This document shows, one piece after another, positions 1-7,504 of a stretch of DNA of 8,774 nt. The stretch's first letter is position 1, and the number at the start of each line of letters is the position of its first letter. The stretch comes from Erysipelotrichaceae bacterium (GTDB lineage Bacteria > Bacillota_I > Bacilli_A > Erysipelotrichales > Erysipelotrichaceae): the NCBI GenBank assembly GCA_030533035.1, contig JAUNJW010000077.1, positions 1 to 8,774 of the forward strand, read 5' to 3'. Both the position numbers and the translations under genes were made by a program. A model generated the notes under the pieces. That model ran no database searches. It was given only the letters and a program-made list of their open reading frames with translations, and had not been told where the DNA came from.

Positions 1-1172
1 CTAAGGAACTCGAACTGAAATACGGCTGCAACCCCAACCAGAAACCGTCCAGAATTTTCATTGAAGAGGGTGAACTCCCTGTAACTGTCCTCAACGGCCG
101 TCCCGGCTATATCAACTTCATGGACGCCCTGAACTCCTGGCAGCTGGTCAAGGAACTCAAGGAAGCCACAGGCCTGCCTTCCGCAGCCAGCTTCAAGCAT
201 GTTTCCCCGGCCGGCGCCGCTGTCGGCCTGCCGCTGAGCGAAGTTGAAAGACAGATTTACTTCACCGGCGACCAGGAACTTTCCCCGATTGCCTGCGCAT
301 ACGCAAGAGCCAGAGGCGCTGACCGCATGAGCTCCTACGGCGACTGGGCAGCACTGTCCGACATCTGCGACGCTGACACAGCAAACCTCATCAAGAAAGA
401 AGTCTCCGACGGCGTTATCGCCCCGGGCTATACGGAAGAAGCGCTCGAAATCCTGAGATCCAAGAGAAAGGGCGGCTACAACGTTGTCCAGATCGATCCG
501 GACTATGTACCCAACCCCATTGAAAGAAAACAGGTTTTCGGCATCACATTCGAACAGGGCAGAAACAACATCAAGATTGACAACTCCCTCTTCACAAATA
601 TCGTCACAGAAAACAAAAATCTGCCGGAGAGCGCCATCCGTGATCTCAAGATCGCGCTGATCACCCTGAAATATACACAGTCCAACTCTGTTGCCTACGC
701 CAAGGACGGCCAGGCAATCGGTATCGGCGCCGGCCAGCAGAGCCGTGTCCACTGCACACGTCTTGCCGGCAATAAGGCTGACAACTGGTGGCTCAGACAG
801 AACCCGAAGGTTCTCGCGCTTCCGTTCAGACCGGACATCCGCAGAGCTGACAGAGACAACACCATCGATGTCTACATCGGTGAAGAATATGAAGACGTCT
901 TAAGAGACGGCACATGGCAGAACCTCTTCACAGAAAAGCCTGAACCGCTGACTGTTGAAGAAAAGAAAGAATGGCTGGCAAAGAACACAGGCGTTGCCCT
1001 GGGTTCCGACGCTTTCTTCCCGTTCGGCGACAACATTGAAAGAGCCCACAAGAGCGGCGTCTGCTATATCGCTGAACCGGGCGGTTCCATCCGTGATGAC
1101 AATGTCATCGACACCTGCAACAGATACGGCATGACCATGGTCTTCAACGGCATCCGTCTGTTCCATCATTGA
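1..1172 (+). CDS. purH: AICAR transformylase, stand-alone (PurH C-terminal half equivalent), 5' end cut by window
   Basis: Transfers a formyl group from 10-formyl-tetrahydrofolate to AICAR, giving FAICAR, the penultimate step of de novo IMP synthesis in the cytosol. The frame is open from base 3 and begins KELELKYGCNPNQKPSRIF, which resembles the N-terminus of stand-alone AICAR transformylases. The 389 visible codons match the usual size of about 390 residues, so probably only one or two codons are missing; the first ATG inside the window (120) is internal. The catalytic Lys-His pair is in SFKHVSPAGAAVG (Lys at 195-197, His at 198-200). The QQSRVHCTRLAG and SDAFFPFGDNIERA motifs and the terminal RLFHH are also intact. 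The IMP cyclohydrolase domain of bifunctional PurH is absent, so cyclisation needs a separate enzyme, perhaps a PurO-type protein encoded upstream (inference). It is followed 26 bases later by purD. The symbol purH is used for the transformylase activity only. Confidence 0.95.
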   Translation, partial: KELELKYGCNPNQKPSRIFIEEGELPVTVLNGRPGYINFMDALNSWQLVKELKEATGLPSAASFKHVSPAGAAVGLPLSEVERQIYFTGDQELSPIACAYARARGADRMSSYGDWAALSDICDADTANLIKKEVSDGVIAPGYTEEALEILRSKRKGGYNVVQIDPDYVPNPIERKQVFGITFEQGRNNIKIDNSLFTNIVTENKNLPESAIRDLKIALITLKYTQSNSVAYAKDGQAIGIGAGQQSRVHCTRLAGNKADNWWLRQNPKVLALPFRPDIRRADRDNTIDVYIGEEYEDVLRDGTWQNLFTEKPEPLTVEEKKEWLAKNTGVALGSDAFFPFGDNIERAHKSGVCYIAEPGGSIRDDNVIDTCNRYGMTMVFNGIRLFHH

Positions 1173-1185
1173 TCCTGTCCTTAAG

Positions 1186-1192
1186 AAAGGAG
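1186..1192 (+). promoter_or_regulatory. Ribosome binding site that sets the purD start
   Basis: AAAGGAG lies 6 bases before the ATG at 1199. The frame is open further upstream to a TTG at 1169 that overlaps the end of the AICAR transformylase gene. The Shine-Dalgarno spacing and the family-typical MKVLVVGSGGREHA N-terminus both select the ATG at 1199. Confidence 0.85.
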
Positions 1193-1198
1193 CTTCTT

Positions 1199-2467
1199 AT
1201 GAAAGTACTCGTAGTCGGCTCCGGCGGCCGTGAACACGCGGTCATCCGTAAGCTGAAGGAAAACTCTGAAATCACTGAAATCATCTGCGCGCCCGGCAAC
1301 GGCGGCATCGCCGCCCTGGCCAGGTGCGAAGCGGTTGCCGCTACCGATCTTGCGGGTATGGGCGAACTGGCTGAAAGGGAAAAGATTGATTTCTGTGTCG
1401 TGACACCCGATGATCCGCTGGCGCTCGGCATGGTCGATTTCCTTGAAAGCAGGGGCATTCCGTGCTTCGGTCCGGTAAGAGACGCGGCAGTGATCGAAGC
1501 CTCCAAGGTTTTCTCCAAGAATCTGATGAAAACCTACGGCATTCCAACTGCGGATTACAACGTTTTTGACAAGCCGGAAGAAGCCATGAAATATATCCGC
1601 TACAAGAACACTTATCCCGCTGTCATCAAGGCTGACGGCCTGGCGCTCGGCAAGGGCGTTCTGATTGCGGCGGACGAAAAGGAAGCGGAAGAAGCGGTGA
1701 AGGAAATCATGGTCGACCAGGCGTTCGGCGCCTCCGGCAGCCGTGTTGTCGTGGAAGAATTCATGACCGGTCCGGAAGTATCCGTGCTGGCTTTCACTGA
1801 CGGCAATGTCATCAGACCGATGGTTTCCTCCATGGACCACAAGCGTGCCCTTGATAATGACGAAGGCCTCAACACCGGCGGCATGGGCACAATTGCCCCG
1901 TCTCCCTATTACACAAAGGAGATCGCCGATCTCTGCATGAAGACAATCTTCGTGCCGACAATGAACGCAATGAACGCCGAAGGCAGAACTTTCAAAGGCT
2001 GTCTGTATTTCGGCCTGATGTTAACCCCGAAGGGACCGCGCGTCGTTGAATACAACTGCCGTTTCGGCGATCCCGAAACACAGGTTGTCCTGCCGCTGCT
2101 GAAAACTGATCTTTTCACGATCATGAAGGCATGCCATGACGGCACCCTGGCGGATATTGATATTGAATGGTCGGATCAGTCCGCGGCCTGCGTCATCGAA
2201 GCTTCCGGCGGCTATCCGCAGAAGTATACAAAGGGCTATGAAATTTACGGCCTTGATGAAAACGGCCAGCATGAAGGCGTTATCGTCTATCATGCCGGCA
2301 CAAAGCTTGTCGATGGCAAGTATCTGACAAACGGCGGCCGTGTTCTCGGCATCACCGCCCTGGCAGACACCCTTGGCGAAGCACTGGACAAGTCCTATGC
2401 GGCGGTAAAGGAAATCGGCTTTGAAAATGTGCATTACCGTACAGATATCGGAAGAAAGCTGAGGTAA
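1199..2467 (+). CDS. purD: Phosphoribosylamine--glycine ligase (GAR synthetase)
   Basis: Joins glycine to 5-phosphoribosylamine with ATP to make glycinamide ribonucleotide, the second step of purine synthesis. The protein is 422 residues, the normal family length. The N-terminal domain opens with the GSGGREHA phosphate-binding loop (residues 7-14). The ATP-grasp region follows, with KADGLALGKGV (144-154), EEFMTGPEVSV and DHKRALDNDEGLNTGGMG. The metal-binding and signature region is EYNCRFGDPETQ (284-295). A typical C-terminal lid follows, with NGGRVLGITA near its start. The sequence has DEGLNTGGMG where many family members have a Pro before NTGG; I take this as lineage variation, not damage. 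The gene sits between the AICAR transformylase gene (26-base gap) and purL (6-base gap), so the three are almost certainly co-transcribed. Confidence 0.97.
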   Translation: MKVLVVGSGGREHAVIRKLKENSEITEIICAPGNGGIAALARCEAVAATDLAGMGELAEREKIDFCVVTPDDPLALGMVDFLESRGIPCFGPVRDAAVIEASKVFSKNLMKTYGIPTADYNVFDKPEEAMKYIRYKNTYPAVIKADGLALGKGVLIAADEKEAEEAVKEIMVDQAFGASGSRVVVEEFMTGPEVSVLAFTDGNVIRPMVSSMDHKRALDNDEGLNTGGMGTIAPSPYYTKEIADLCMKTIFVPTMNAMNAEGRTFKGCLYFGLMLTPKGPRVVEYNCRFGDPETQVVLPLLKTDLFTIMKACHDGTLADIDIEWSDQSAACVIEASGGYPQKYTKGYEIYGLDENGQHEGVIVYHAGTKLVDGKYLTNGGRVLGITALADTLGEALDKSYAAVKEIGFENVHYRTDIGRKLR

Positions 2468-2473
2468 TCAGAC

Positions 2474-5400
2474 ATGACAGTCTACCGTTGTTTTGTCGAA
2501 AAAAGAAAAGAATTCGCGGTCGAGGCTGCCGGCGTCAAAGCTGACCTGACGGAAGCGCTGCGCTCAAATGTCATCGAAAGCGTACGCGTCCTCAACCGCT
2601 ATGACATTGAGGATATCGATCAGGAAGACTATCTTTCTGCCCGCTATACCATTCTTTCCGAGCCCCAGGTTGACGATCTTTATGAGGAAAACGCGCCTGA
2701 GCCGGCGGAAGACGAATGGGTTTTCGCGGTGGAATATCTGCCCGGCCAGTTTGACCAGAGAGCAGATTCCTGCGCCCAGTGCATCCAGCTGTCATCCATG
2801 AAACAGCGTCCGCTGGTAGCCAGCGCGAGAATTTACTACATCAAGGGAAAGCTGAGCGATGACGACAAGGCGAAGATCAGGGAAACCCTGATCAACCCGG
2901 TCGAATCCAGGGAGGCTTCCCTGAAAAAGCCGGAAACCATTGTCCAGAAATATCCGAAACCGGACCTGCCGGAAGTCCTGGAAGGCTTTACCGCATTCGG
3001 CGAAGAAGAGCTGAAAGACTTCCTGGGCCAGTATGGCCTGGCAATGGACCTGGCCGATATCACATTCCTCCAGAAATACTTCAAAGAGGAAGAAAAGCGT
3101 GATCCGACGATCACCGAAATCCGAGTGATTGACACCTACTGGTCTGACCACTGCCGTCATACCACTTTCAACACCATCATCAACAACATTGAAATTGAAC
3201 CGGACTTCGTGCGCGAAACATATGATGAATACCTGCAGCTCAGGGAAGAGATCTATGCCGGCCGCACACCGAAGCCGTTAACCCTGATGGACCTTGGCAC
3301 AATCGGCGCCAAAGTCCTGAAAAAGCGCGGCCTGCTCAATGACCTCGATGAATCCGAAGAGATCAACGCCTGCTCGGTGAAGATCAAAGTCGACGTCGAA
3401 GGCGAGATGCAGGACTGGCTGCTGATGTTCAAAAACGAAACCCACAACCACCCGACCGAAATCGAACCGTTCGGCGGCGCGGCCACCTGCCTTGGCGGCG
3501 CGATCCGTGACCCGCTTTCCGGCAGAAGCTATGTTTATCAGGCAATGCGCATCACCGGCGCGGCTGATCCGCTGACGCCGCTGGAAGACACTCTGAAGGG
3601 CAAACTGCCGCAGCGCAGAATTGTCACGACAGCGGCCAACGGCTACAGTTCCTACGGCAACCAGATCGGTCTTGCGACAGGTCTTGTCAGGGAGCTTTAC
3701 CACCCCGGCTATGTCGCCAAGAGAATGGAAGTCGGCGCAGTCATCGCGGCTGCTCCGGCTGAAAATGTCATCCGTGAAGTTCCCGAACCCGGCGATATCG
3801 TCATCCTGCTGGGCGGCCGTACAGGCCGTGACGGATGCGGCGGTGCAACCGGCAGCTCCAAGGCCCACAGTGTTGAGTCGCTGGAAAGCTGCGGCGCGGA
3901 AGTCCAGAAGGGCAACGCTCCGGAGGAAAGAAAACTGCAGAGACTCTTCCGCAATCCGGAAGCCACAAGGCTGATCCGCCGCTGCAACGACTTCGGTGCC
4001 GGCGGCGTCTCCGTCGCCATCGGCGAACTGGCCGACGGCCTGATGATCAACCTTGACACTGTCCCCAAGAAATACGAAGGCCTCAACGGCACGGAACTGG
4101 CGATTTCCGAATCCCAGGAACGCATGGCGGTTGTTGTCCGGGCAAAGGACGCTGAAAAGTTCATCGCCCTGGCGGACAGCGAAAACCTCGAATCCACAGT
4201 TGTGGCGACTGTCACTGACAATCCCCGCATGATCATGACCCTGGAAGGCCACGAGATTGTCAACATTTCCCGCGCTTTCCTGAACACCAACGGCGCCAGC
4301 CGCTATACAGACATTGAAGTTCCCGCTGTCAAAGCAGAAGAAAAGAAAGACTGCGGCGCTTCCCTCAGCGAAAAGATGGAAGCTCTTGCCGGCGATCTGA
4401 ACATCTGCTCGCAGAAGGGTCTTTCCGAACGTTTCGACTCCACGATCGGCGCCGGCACGGTGCTGATGCCGTTCGGCGGAAAATACCAGCTGACGCCCAA
4501 CCAGGCCATGGCGGCAAAGATCCCCGTTCTCGGAAAGGAAACCAATACCGCTTCCCTGATGAGCTGGGGCTTCGACCCGTATCTTTCCAGCGCTTCGCCG
4601 TATCACGGCGCGATGGCAGCTGTCATCATGTCAGCCGCTTCCATCATCGCGGCCGGCGGAAGCCTGAAGCACACATGGCTCTCTTTCCAGGAATACTTCG
4701 GAAGAGTCAACCATGAACCGTTAAGATGGGGCAGACCGTTCGCGGCCCTGCTTGGCGCCCTCAAGGCCCAGGTTGAACTCGGCATCGCGGCCATCGGCGG
4801 CAAGGACTCCATGTCCGGCACATTCGAGGACATCGATGTTCCGCCGACCCTGATTTCCTTCGCGGTTTCCACCGCAGAGGCTGACAGGGTTCTCAGCCCT
4901 GAATTCAAGGGCGCCGGCCATAACCTTTATGTCCTGGCTCCGGCATATGACGAAAACGGACTGCCTGATTTTGACAGCGTCCGCAGAGTCTTTGCCCGTA
5001 TGGAAGAACTGATCAGAGAAGGAAAGATCCTCTCTGTCTGGACACTGGAAAGAGGCGGCATCGCCGAAGGCCTGCTCAAGTGCGCCCTCGGCAACCGCAT
5101 CGGCGTGAAGCTGGACGATGAAACAGGTCTCTTTGACAAGTGCTACGGCGCTTTCCTGTTTGAAACAGCAGAAGAGATTGAAGACGCCCGCCTGATCGGT
5201 TCCACTCTTGATGAATATGTCCTGAAGACAGAAAGCGAATGCATTGACCTGGAAAAGATCCAGAAGATCTACGAAGACAAGCTGCAGCCGGTCTTCCCGT
5301 ATACGCATGTTGCCTTCGGAACAGAACTGATCCCGTGCGATTATACAGAGCGCGGCGTCATGCACGCATCCTATACATGTGAAAAACCGCATGTGCTGAT

Positions 5401-6184
5401 TCCGGTCTTCCCGGGCACAAACTGTGAATATGACACAGCCCGTTCCTTTGAAAGAGCCGGCGCCGAGGCGGAGATCTTTGTCATCCGCAACCTTACCGGC
5501 AAGGACATTGAAGAAAGCGCTGAAGGCTTCGCGCAGGCCATTGCCCGCAGCCAGATCATCGCCGTTCCCGGCGGTTTCTCCGGCGGCGACGAACCGGACG
5601 GCTCCGGCAAATTCATCACAGCTTTCTTCCGCAATCCGAAAGTCAAGGCGGCGGTCACAGAGCTTCTCGATGAAAGAGAAGGCCTCATGCTCGGTATCTG
5701 CAACGGCTTCCAGGCCCTGATCAAGCTCGGCCTTGTCCCGTACGGAAAGATTATCGACACGGATGAAAACTGCCCGACCCTGACATTCAACACGATCGGC
5801 AGACACCAGTCGATGCTTGTCAGGACAAGAATCGCCTCCGTGAAATCACCGTGGCTGCGCTATGCACAGCAGGGTGACATCAACACTGTCGCGATTTCCC
5901 ATGGCGAAGGCAGATTCGTTGCCAACAAGGAAGTCATGGATGAACTGATCAGAAACGGCCAGATCGCCACCCAGTATGTGGATATGGACGGCAATCCGAC
6001 CAGCGATATCCACTTCAACCCGAACAATTCCTTCAACGCGGTGGAAGGCATCACTTCACCGGACGGAAGAATTTTCGGCAAGATGGGTCATTCCGAACGC
6101 TCCGGCGAAAGCCTGTACGGAAATATCCCGGATCTTTCCACCCAGGAATTCATCTTCCGCGGTGCGGTCGATTATTTCCGGTAA
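2474..6184 (+). CDS. purL: Phosphoribosylformylglycinamidine synthase, single-chain
   Basis: Converts FGAR to FGAM with ATP and glutamine, the fourth step of purine synthesis. At 1,236 residues it carries in one chain what many Gram-positives split into PurS, PurL and PurQ. Visible layout: a PurS-like N-terminal part (about 1-150); a linker with DTYWSDHCRHTTF (220-232); a first AIRS-type half with KNETHNHP (320-327) and the glycine-rich GRTGRDGCGGATGSS loop (448-462); a second AIRS-type half with IAAIGGKDSMSG; and a class I glutamine amidotransferase domain from about residue 973. The amidotransferase triad looks complete: Cys1076 in LGICNGFQ, with His1143 and Glu1145 in HGEGRF. The ATG at 2474 follows the purD stop by 6 bases; its probable Shine-Dalgarno, GAGG at 2461-2464, lies inside the last purD codons, which suggests translational coupling. 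The protein ends close to a strong terminator, so this is the last gene of the operon. No truncation or frameshift is seen. Confidence 0.97.
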   Translation: MTVYRCFVEKRKEFAVEAAGVKADLTEALRSNVIESVRVLNRYDIEDIDQEDYLSARYTILSEPQVDDLYEENAPEPAEDEWVFAVEYLPGQFDQRADSCAQCIQLSSMKQRPLVASARIYYIKGKLSDDDKAKIRETLINPVESREASLKKPETIVQKYPKPDLPEVLEGFTAFGEEELKDFLGQYGLAMDLADITFLQKYFKEEEKRDPTITEIRVIDTYWSDHCRHTTFNTIINNIEIEPDFVRETYDEYLQLREEIYAGRTPKPLTLMDLGTIGAKVLKKRGLLNDLDESEEINACSVKIKVDVEGEMQDWLLMFKNETHNHPTEIEPFGGAATCLGGAIRDPLSGRSYVYQAMRITGAADPLTPLEDTLKGKLPQRRIVTTAANGYSSYGNQIGLATGLVRELYHPGYVAKRMEVGAVIAAAPAENVIREVPEPGDIVILLGGRTGRDGCGGATGSSKAHSVESLESCGAEVQKGNAPEERKLQRLFRNPEATRLIRRCNDFGAGGVSVAIGELADGLMINLDTVPKKYEGLNGTELAISESQERMAVVVRAKDAEKFIALADSENLESTVVATVTDNPRMIMTLEGHEIVNISRAFLNTNGASRYTDIEVPAVKAEEKKDCGASLSEKMEALAGDLNICSQKGLSERFDSTIGAGTVLMPFGGKYQLTPNQAMAAKIPVLGKETNTASLMSWGFDPYLSSASPYHGAMAAVIMSAASIIAAGGSLKHTWLSFQEYFGRVNHEPLRWGRPFAALLGALKAQVELGIAAIGGKDSMSGTFEDIDVPPTLISFAVSTAEADRVLSPEFKGAGHNLYVLAPAYDENGLPDFDSVRRVFARMEELIREGKILSVWTLERGGIAEGLLKCALGNRIGVKLDDETGLFDKCYGAFLFETAEEIEDARLIGSTLDEYVLKTESECIDLEKIQKIYEDKLQPVFPYTHVAFGTELIPCDYTERGVMHASYTCEKPHVLIPVFPGTNCEYDTARSFERAGAEAEIFVIRNLTGKDIEESAEGFAQAIARSQIIAVPGGFSGGDEPDGSGKFITAFFRNPKVKAAVTELLDEREGLMLGICNGFQALIKLGLVPYGKIIDTDENCPTLTFNTIGRHQSMLVRTRIASVKSPWLRYAQQGDINTVAISHGEGRFVANKEVMDELIRNGQIATQYVDMDGNPTSDIHFNPNNSFNAVEGITSPDGRIFGKMGHSERSGESLYGNIPDLSTQEFIFRGAVDYFR

Positions 6185-6197
6185 AAACAAAAAAAAG

Positions 6198-6255
6198 AAC
6201 TGCTCCGCAGCAGGAAGGCCTGTAAAGTACAGCTTCCATCAGCGGGGCAGTTTTT
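6198..6255 (+). terminator. Rho-independent terminator of the purine operon, long nested hairpin
   Basis: The hairpin begins 13 bases after the purL stop. An 11-bp outer stem, AACTGCTCCGC (6198-6208) with GCGGGGCAGTT (6242-6252), has one G-U pair and runs into a T tract to 6255. Inside is a second helix, GGAAG (6213-6217) with CTTCC (6233-6237), then CTGTA (6220-6224) with TACAG (6228-6232) around an AAG triloop. A short AGCA/ATCA internal loop and a two-base GC bulge separate the helices. The result is a rod much longer than a typical terminator. Confidence 0.88.
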
Positions 6256-6258
6256 CAA

Positions 6259-6287
6259 TTGAACCATGTGTTAAAAATGTATACACT
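6259..6287 (+). promoter_or_regulatory. Putative sigma-A-type promoter of the L,D-transpeptidase gene
   Basis: TTGAAC (6259-6264) is followed after 17 bases by TACACT (6282-6287), each matching 4 of 6 consensus positions; TATACA at 6280-6285 is an alternative -10. It begins four bases after the purL terminator T tract. The predicted transcription start is about 6294, the A of the ATG itself, which would give a leaderless message. No Shine-Dalgarno is visible between the promoter and the ATG. The hexamers are only moderate, so this is a prediction. Confidence 0.45.
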
Positions 6288-6293
6288 GTCTGT

Positions 6294-7442
6294 ATGTCAA
6301 AGAAATGGATCATCCTTTCCCTGGCAGCTGCGGCAGCAGCCGGCTTCGGCGGCATGAAACTGTACGCGGATTATCAGGAGAGGGAGGAAATGAAAAGAAA
6401 ACAGGCAGCCCACGACAAAGCCGTGGAAAGCCTGAAAGTGGATATTGACGCGGATCTTCTGGAATGTGAGTACGGCGGGGAATATGATCTCTCGAAGCTT
6501 GTTAAGTCGCATACCGGAGAAATGTCCGTTGAAGGGGAAGTGGACCCGATGAAGGCAGGGGATTATGAAATCACCGTTATGCTTTCAGATCAGGACACTT
6601 ACGGCGAAACCGCGGAAAGAGAATTCCTCTACAATGTATCAGTCATTGACACGCAGGCACCGGAAATTGTCCTGGTTTCGGAAACCATGGTTTCCTGGGT
6701 GGGAGAAGAGGCGGACCTGGCGTCAAATGTTGAATCAGTAACGGATCCTGTTGACGGGGAACTGGAATACTCAGAGACAGAAGAAAAGGGGAAATGGACG
6801 GTCAGTTCGGACTATGATCCTGATACACCCGGCGATTATACCGTGAATGTCAAAGCTGTGGATATCAACGGCAACGCCAGTGAAACGCAATACACCCTGA
6901 CCATTGCGGAAAAACCGTCGGTACCCGCATCCGCCGGCAACGGCAATCCTTATTTCATCCGGATCAACCGGGCCCTGAACACAGTGACTGTCTATGCCCT
7001 CGACGGCAGAGGCGGCTATGAGCCTTACACGGCATTTATCTGTTCCACCGGGCCGGCAACGCCGCTGGGCACGTATTCCACCTTCAATAAATCAAGATGG
7101 AGACTTCTGTTCGGACCGTGCTATGGCCAGTATGTGACCGACATCGTCGGTGACATACTCTTCCATTCCGTTCCTTACTACACGATGAACCAGGGTGATC
7201 TGGAATATAACGAGTACAACAAGCTCGGCACCGCCGCTTCCATGGGCTGCATCAGACTCTGTGTCAGGGATGCCCTGTGGATCTATAATAACTGTCCGGT
7301 CGGAACGGTCGTTGAACTGTATGACGACTGGGACAGCTATGGCCCCCTGGGCAGACCGGAATCCATATACATTGATCCCGAAAGTCCGAACCGCGGCTGG
7401 GATCCGACGGATCCTGCCCCTGAAAACCCCTGGAATCAATAA
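6294..7442 (+). CDS. Membrane-anchored L,D-transpeptidase (YkuD domain) with Ig-like domains
   Basis: Likely acts outside the membrane on peptidoglycan, forming L,D (3-3) cross-links or attaching other groups to tetrapeptide stems. The protein is 382 residues. A short Lys-containing start and an Ala-rich hydrophobic segment (about 6-24) form a signal anchor. A charged helix follows (about 25-46), then two probable Ig-like domains (about 48-125 and 128-205), the second opening with DTQAPEIV as in bacterial surface Ig-like repeats. The YkuD domain spans about 220-345. Its catalytic motif is present: His291 in LFHSVP, and SMGCIR with Cys319 as nucleophile and Arg321. The tail (about 346-382) is Pro, Asp and Glu rich. 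The ATG at 6294 is the only start that keeps the whole anchor, but it lacks a Shine-Dalgarno. An in-frame ATG at 6390 (Met33) has AGGAG 9 bases upstream but would lose the anchor. The open frame upstream of 6294 is a shadow over purL. Transcribed alone. The family is clear; the exact substrate is unknown. Confidence 0.9.
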   Translation: MSKKWIILSLAAAAAAGFGGMKLYADYQEREEMKRKQAAHDKAVESLKVDIDADLLECEYGGEYDLSKLVKSHTGEMSVEGEVDPMKAGDYEITVMLSDQDTYGETAEREFLYNVSVIDTQAPEIVLVSETMVSWVGEEADLASNVESVTDPVDGELEYSETEEKGKWTVSSDYDPDTPGDYTVNVKAVDINGNASETQYTLTIAEKPSVPASAGNGNPYFIRINRALNTVTVYALDGRGGYEPYTAFICSTGPATPLGTYSTFNKSRWRLLFGPCYGQYVTDIVGDILFHSVPYYTMNQGDLEYNEYNKLGTAASMGCIRLCVRDALWIYNNCPVGTVVELYDDWDSYGPLGRPESIYIDPESPNRGWDPTDPAPENPWNQ

Positions 7443-7466
7443 CGCTCCCGGCACGGAGCGTTTTCT
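7441..7466 (+). terminator. Rho-independent terminator of the L,D-transpeptidase gene
   Basis: AACGCTCC (7441-7448) pairs with GGAGCGTT (7455-7462) around a 6-base loop, and the run TTTTCTTT follows from 7461. The stem begins inside the TAA stop codon at 7440-7442. Confidence 0.85.
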
Positions 7467-7473
7467 TTATATT

Positions 7474-7497
7474 AAAAAAGGAAGGCGTCTGCCTTCC
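7474..7497 (-). terminator. Rho-independent terminator of the zinc-ribbon gene
   Basis: Read on the - strand, GGAAGGC (7497-7491) pairs with GCCTTCC (7486-7480) around a 4-base loop and is followed by six T (7479-7474). It starts 7 bases after the stop codon of the - strand gene. It lies back to back with the terminator of the + strand gene, so each convergent gene has its own. Confidence 0.85.
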
Positions 7498-7504
7498 CTC
7501 TGAA

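Noticed and set aside
1169..1198. TTG at 1169 as the purD start, overlapping the AICAR transformylase stop
   Set aside because: The ATG at 1199 has a well-spaced AAAGGAG and gives the conserved MKVLVVGSGGREHA N-terminus.
3278..4606. A 442-codon open frame on the - strand inside purL, plus others at 4721-5806 and 1181-1840
   Set aside because: They lie fully antisense to purL and purD, whose motifs are intact. They read as low-complexity products of the opposite frame, with no ribosome binding site or recognisable domain. Strong C-ending codon bias in the real genes readily opens these frames.
5976..6293. N-terminal extension of the L,D-transpeptidase frame upstream of 6294
   Set aside because: It overlaps purL in another frame and crosses the terminator. 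It would also bury the signal anchor about 106 residues inside the protein.
7480..7497. The GGAAGGC shared by the - strand terminator and the inner helix of the purL terminator as a dispersed repeat
   Set aside because: Only seven bases are shared and the flanking sequences differ completely. This is expected by chance in G+C-rich stems.
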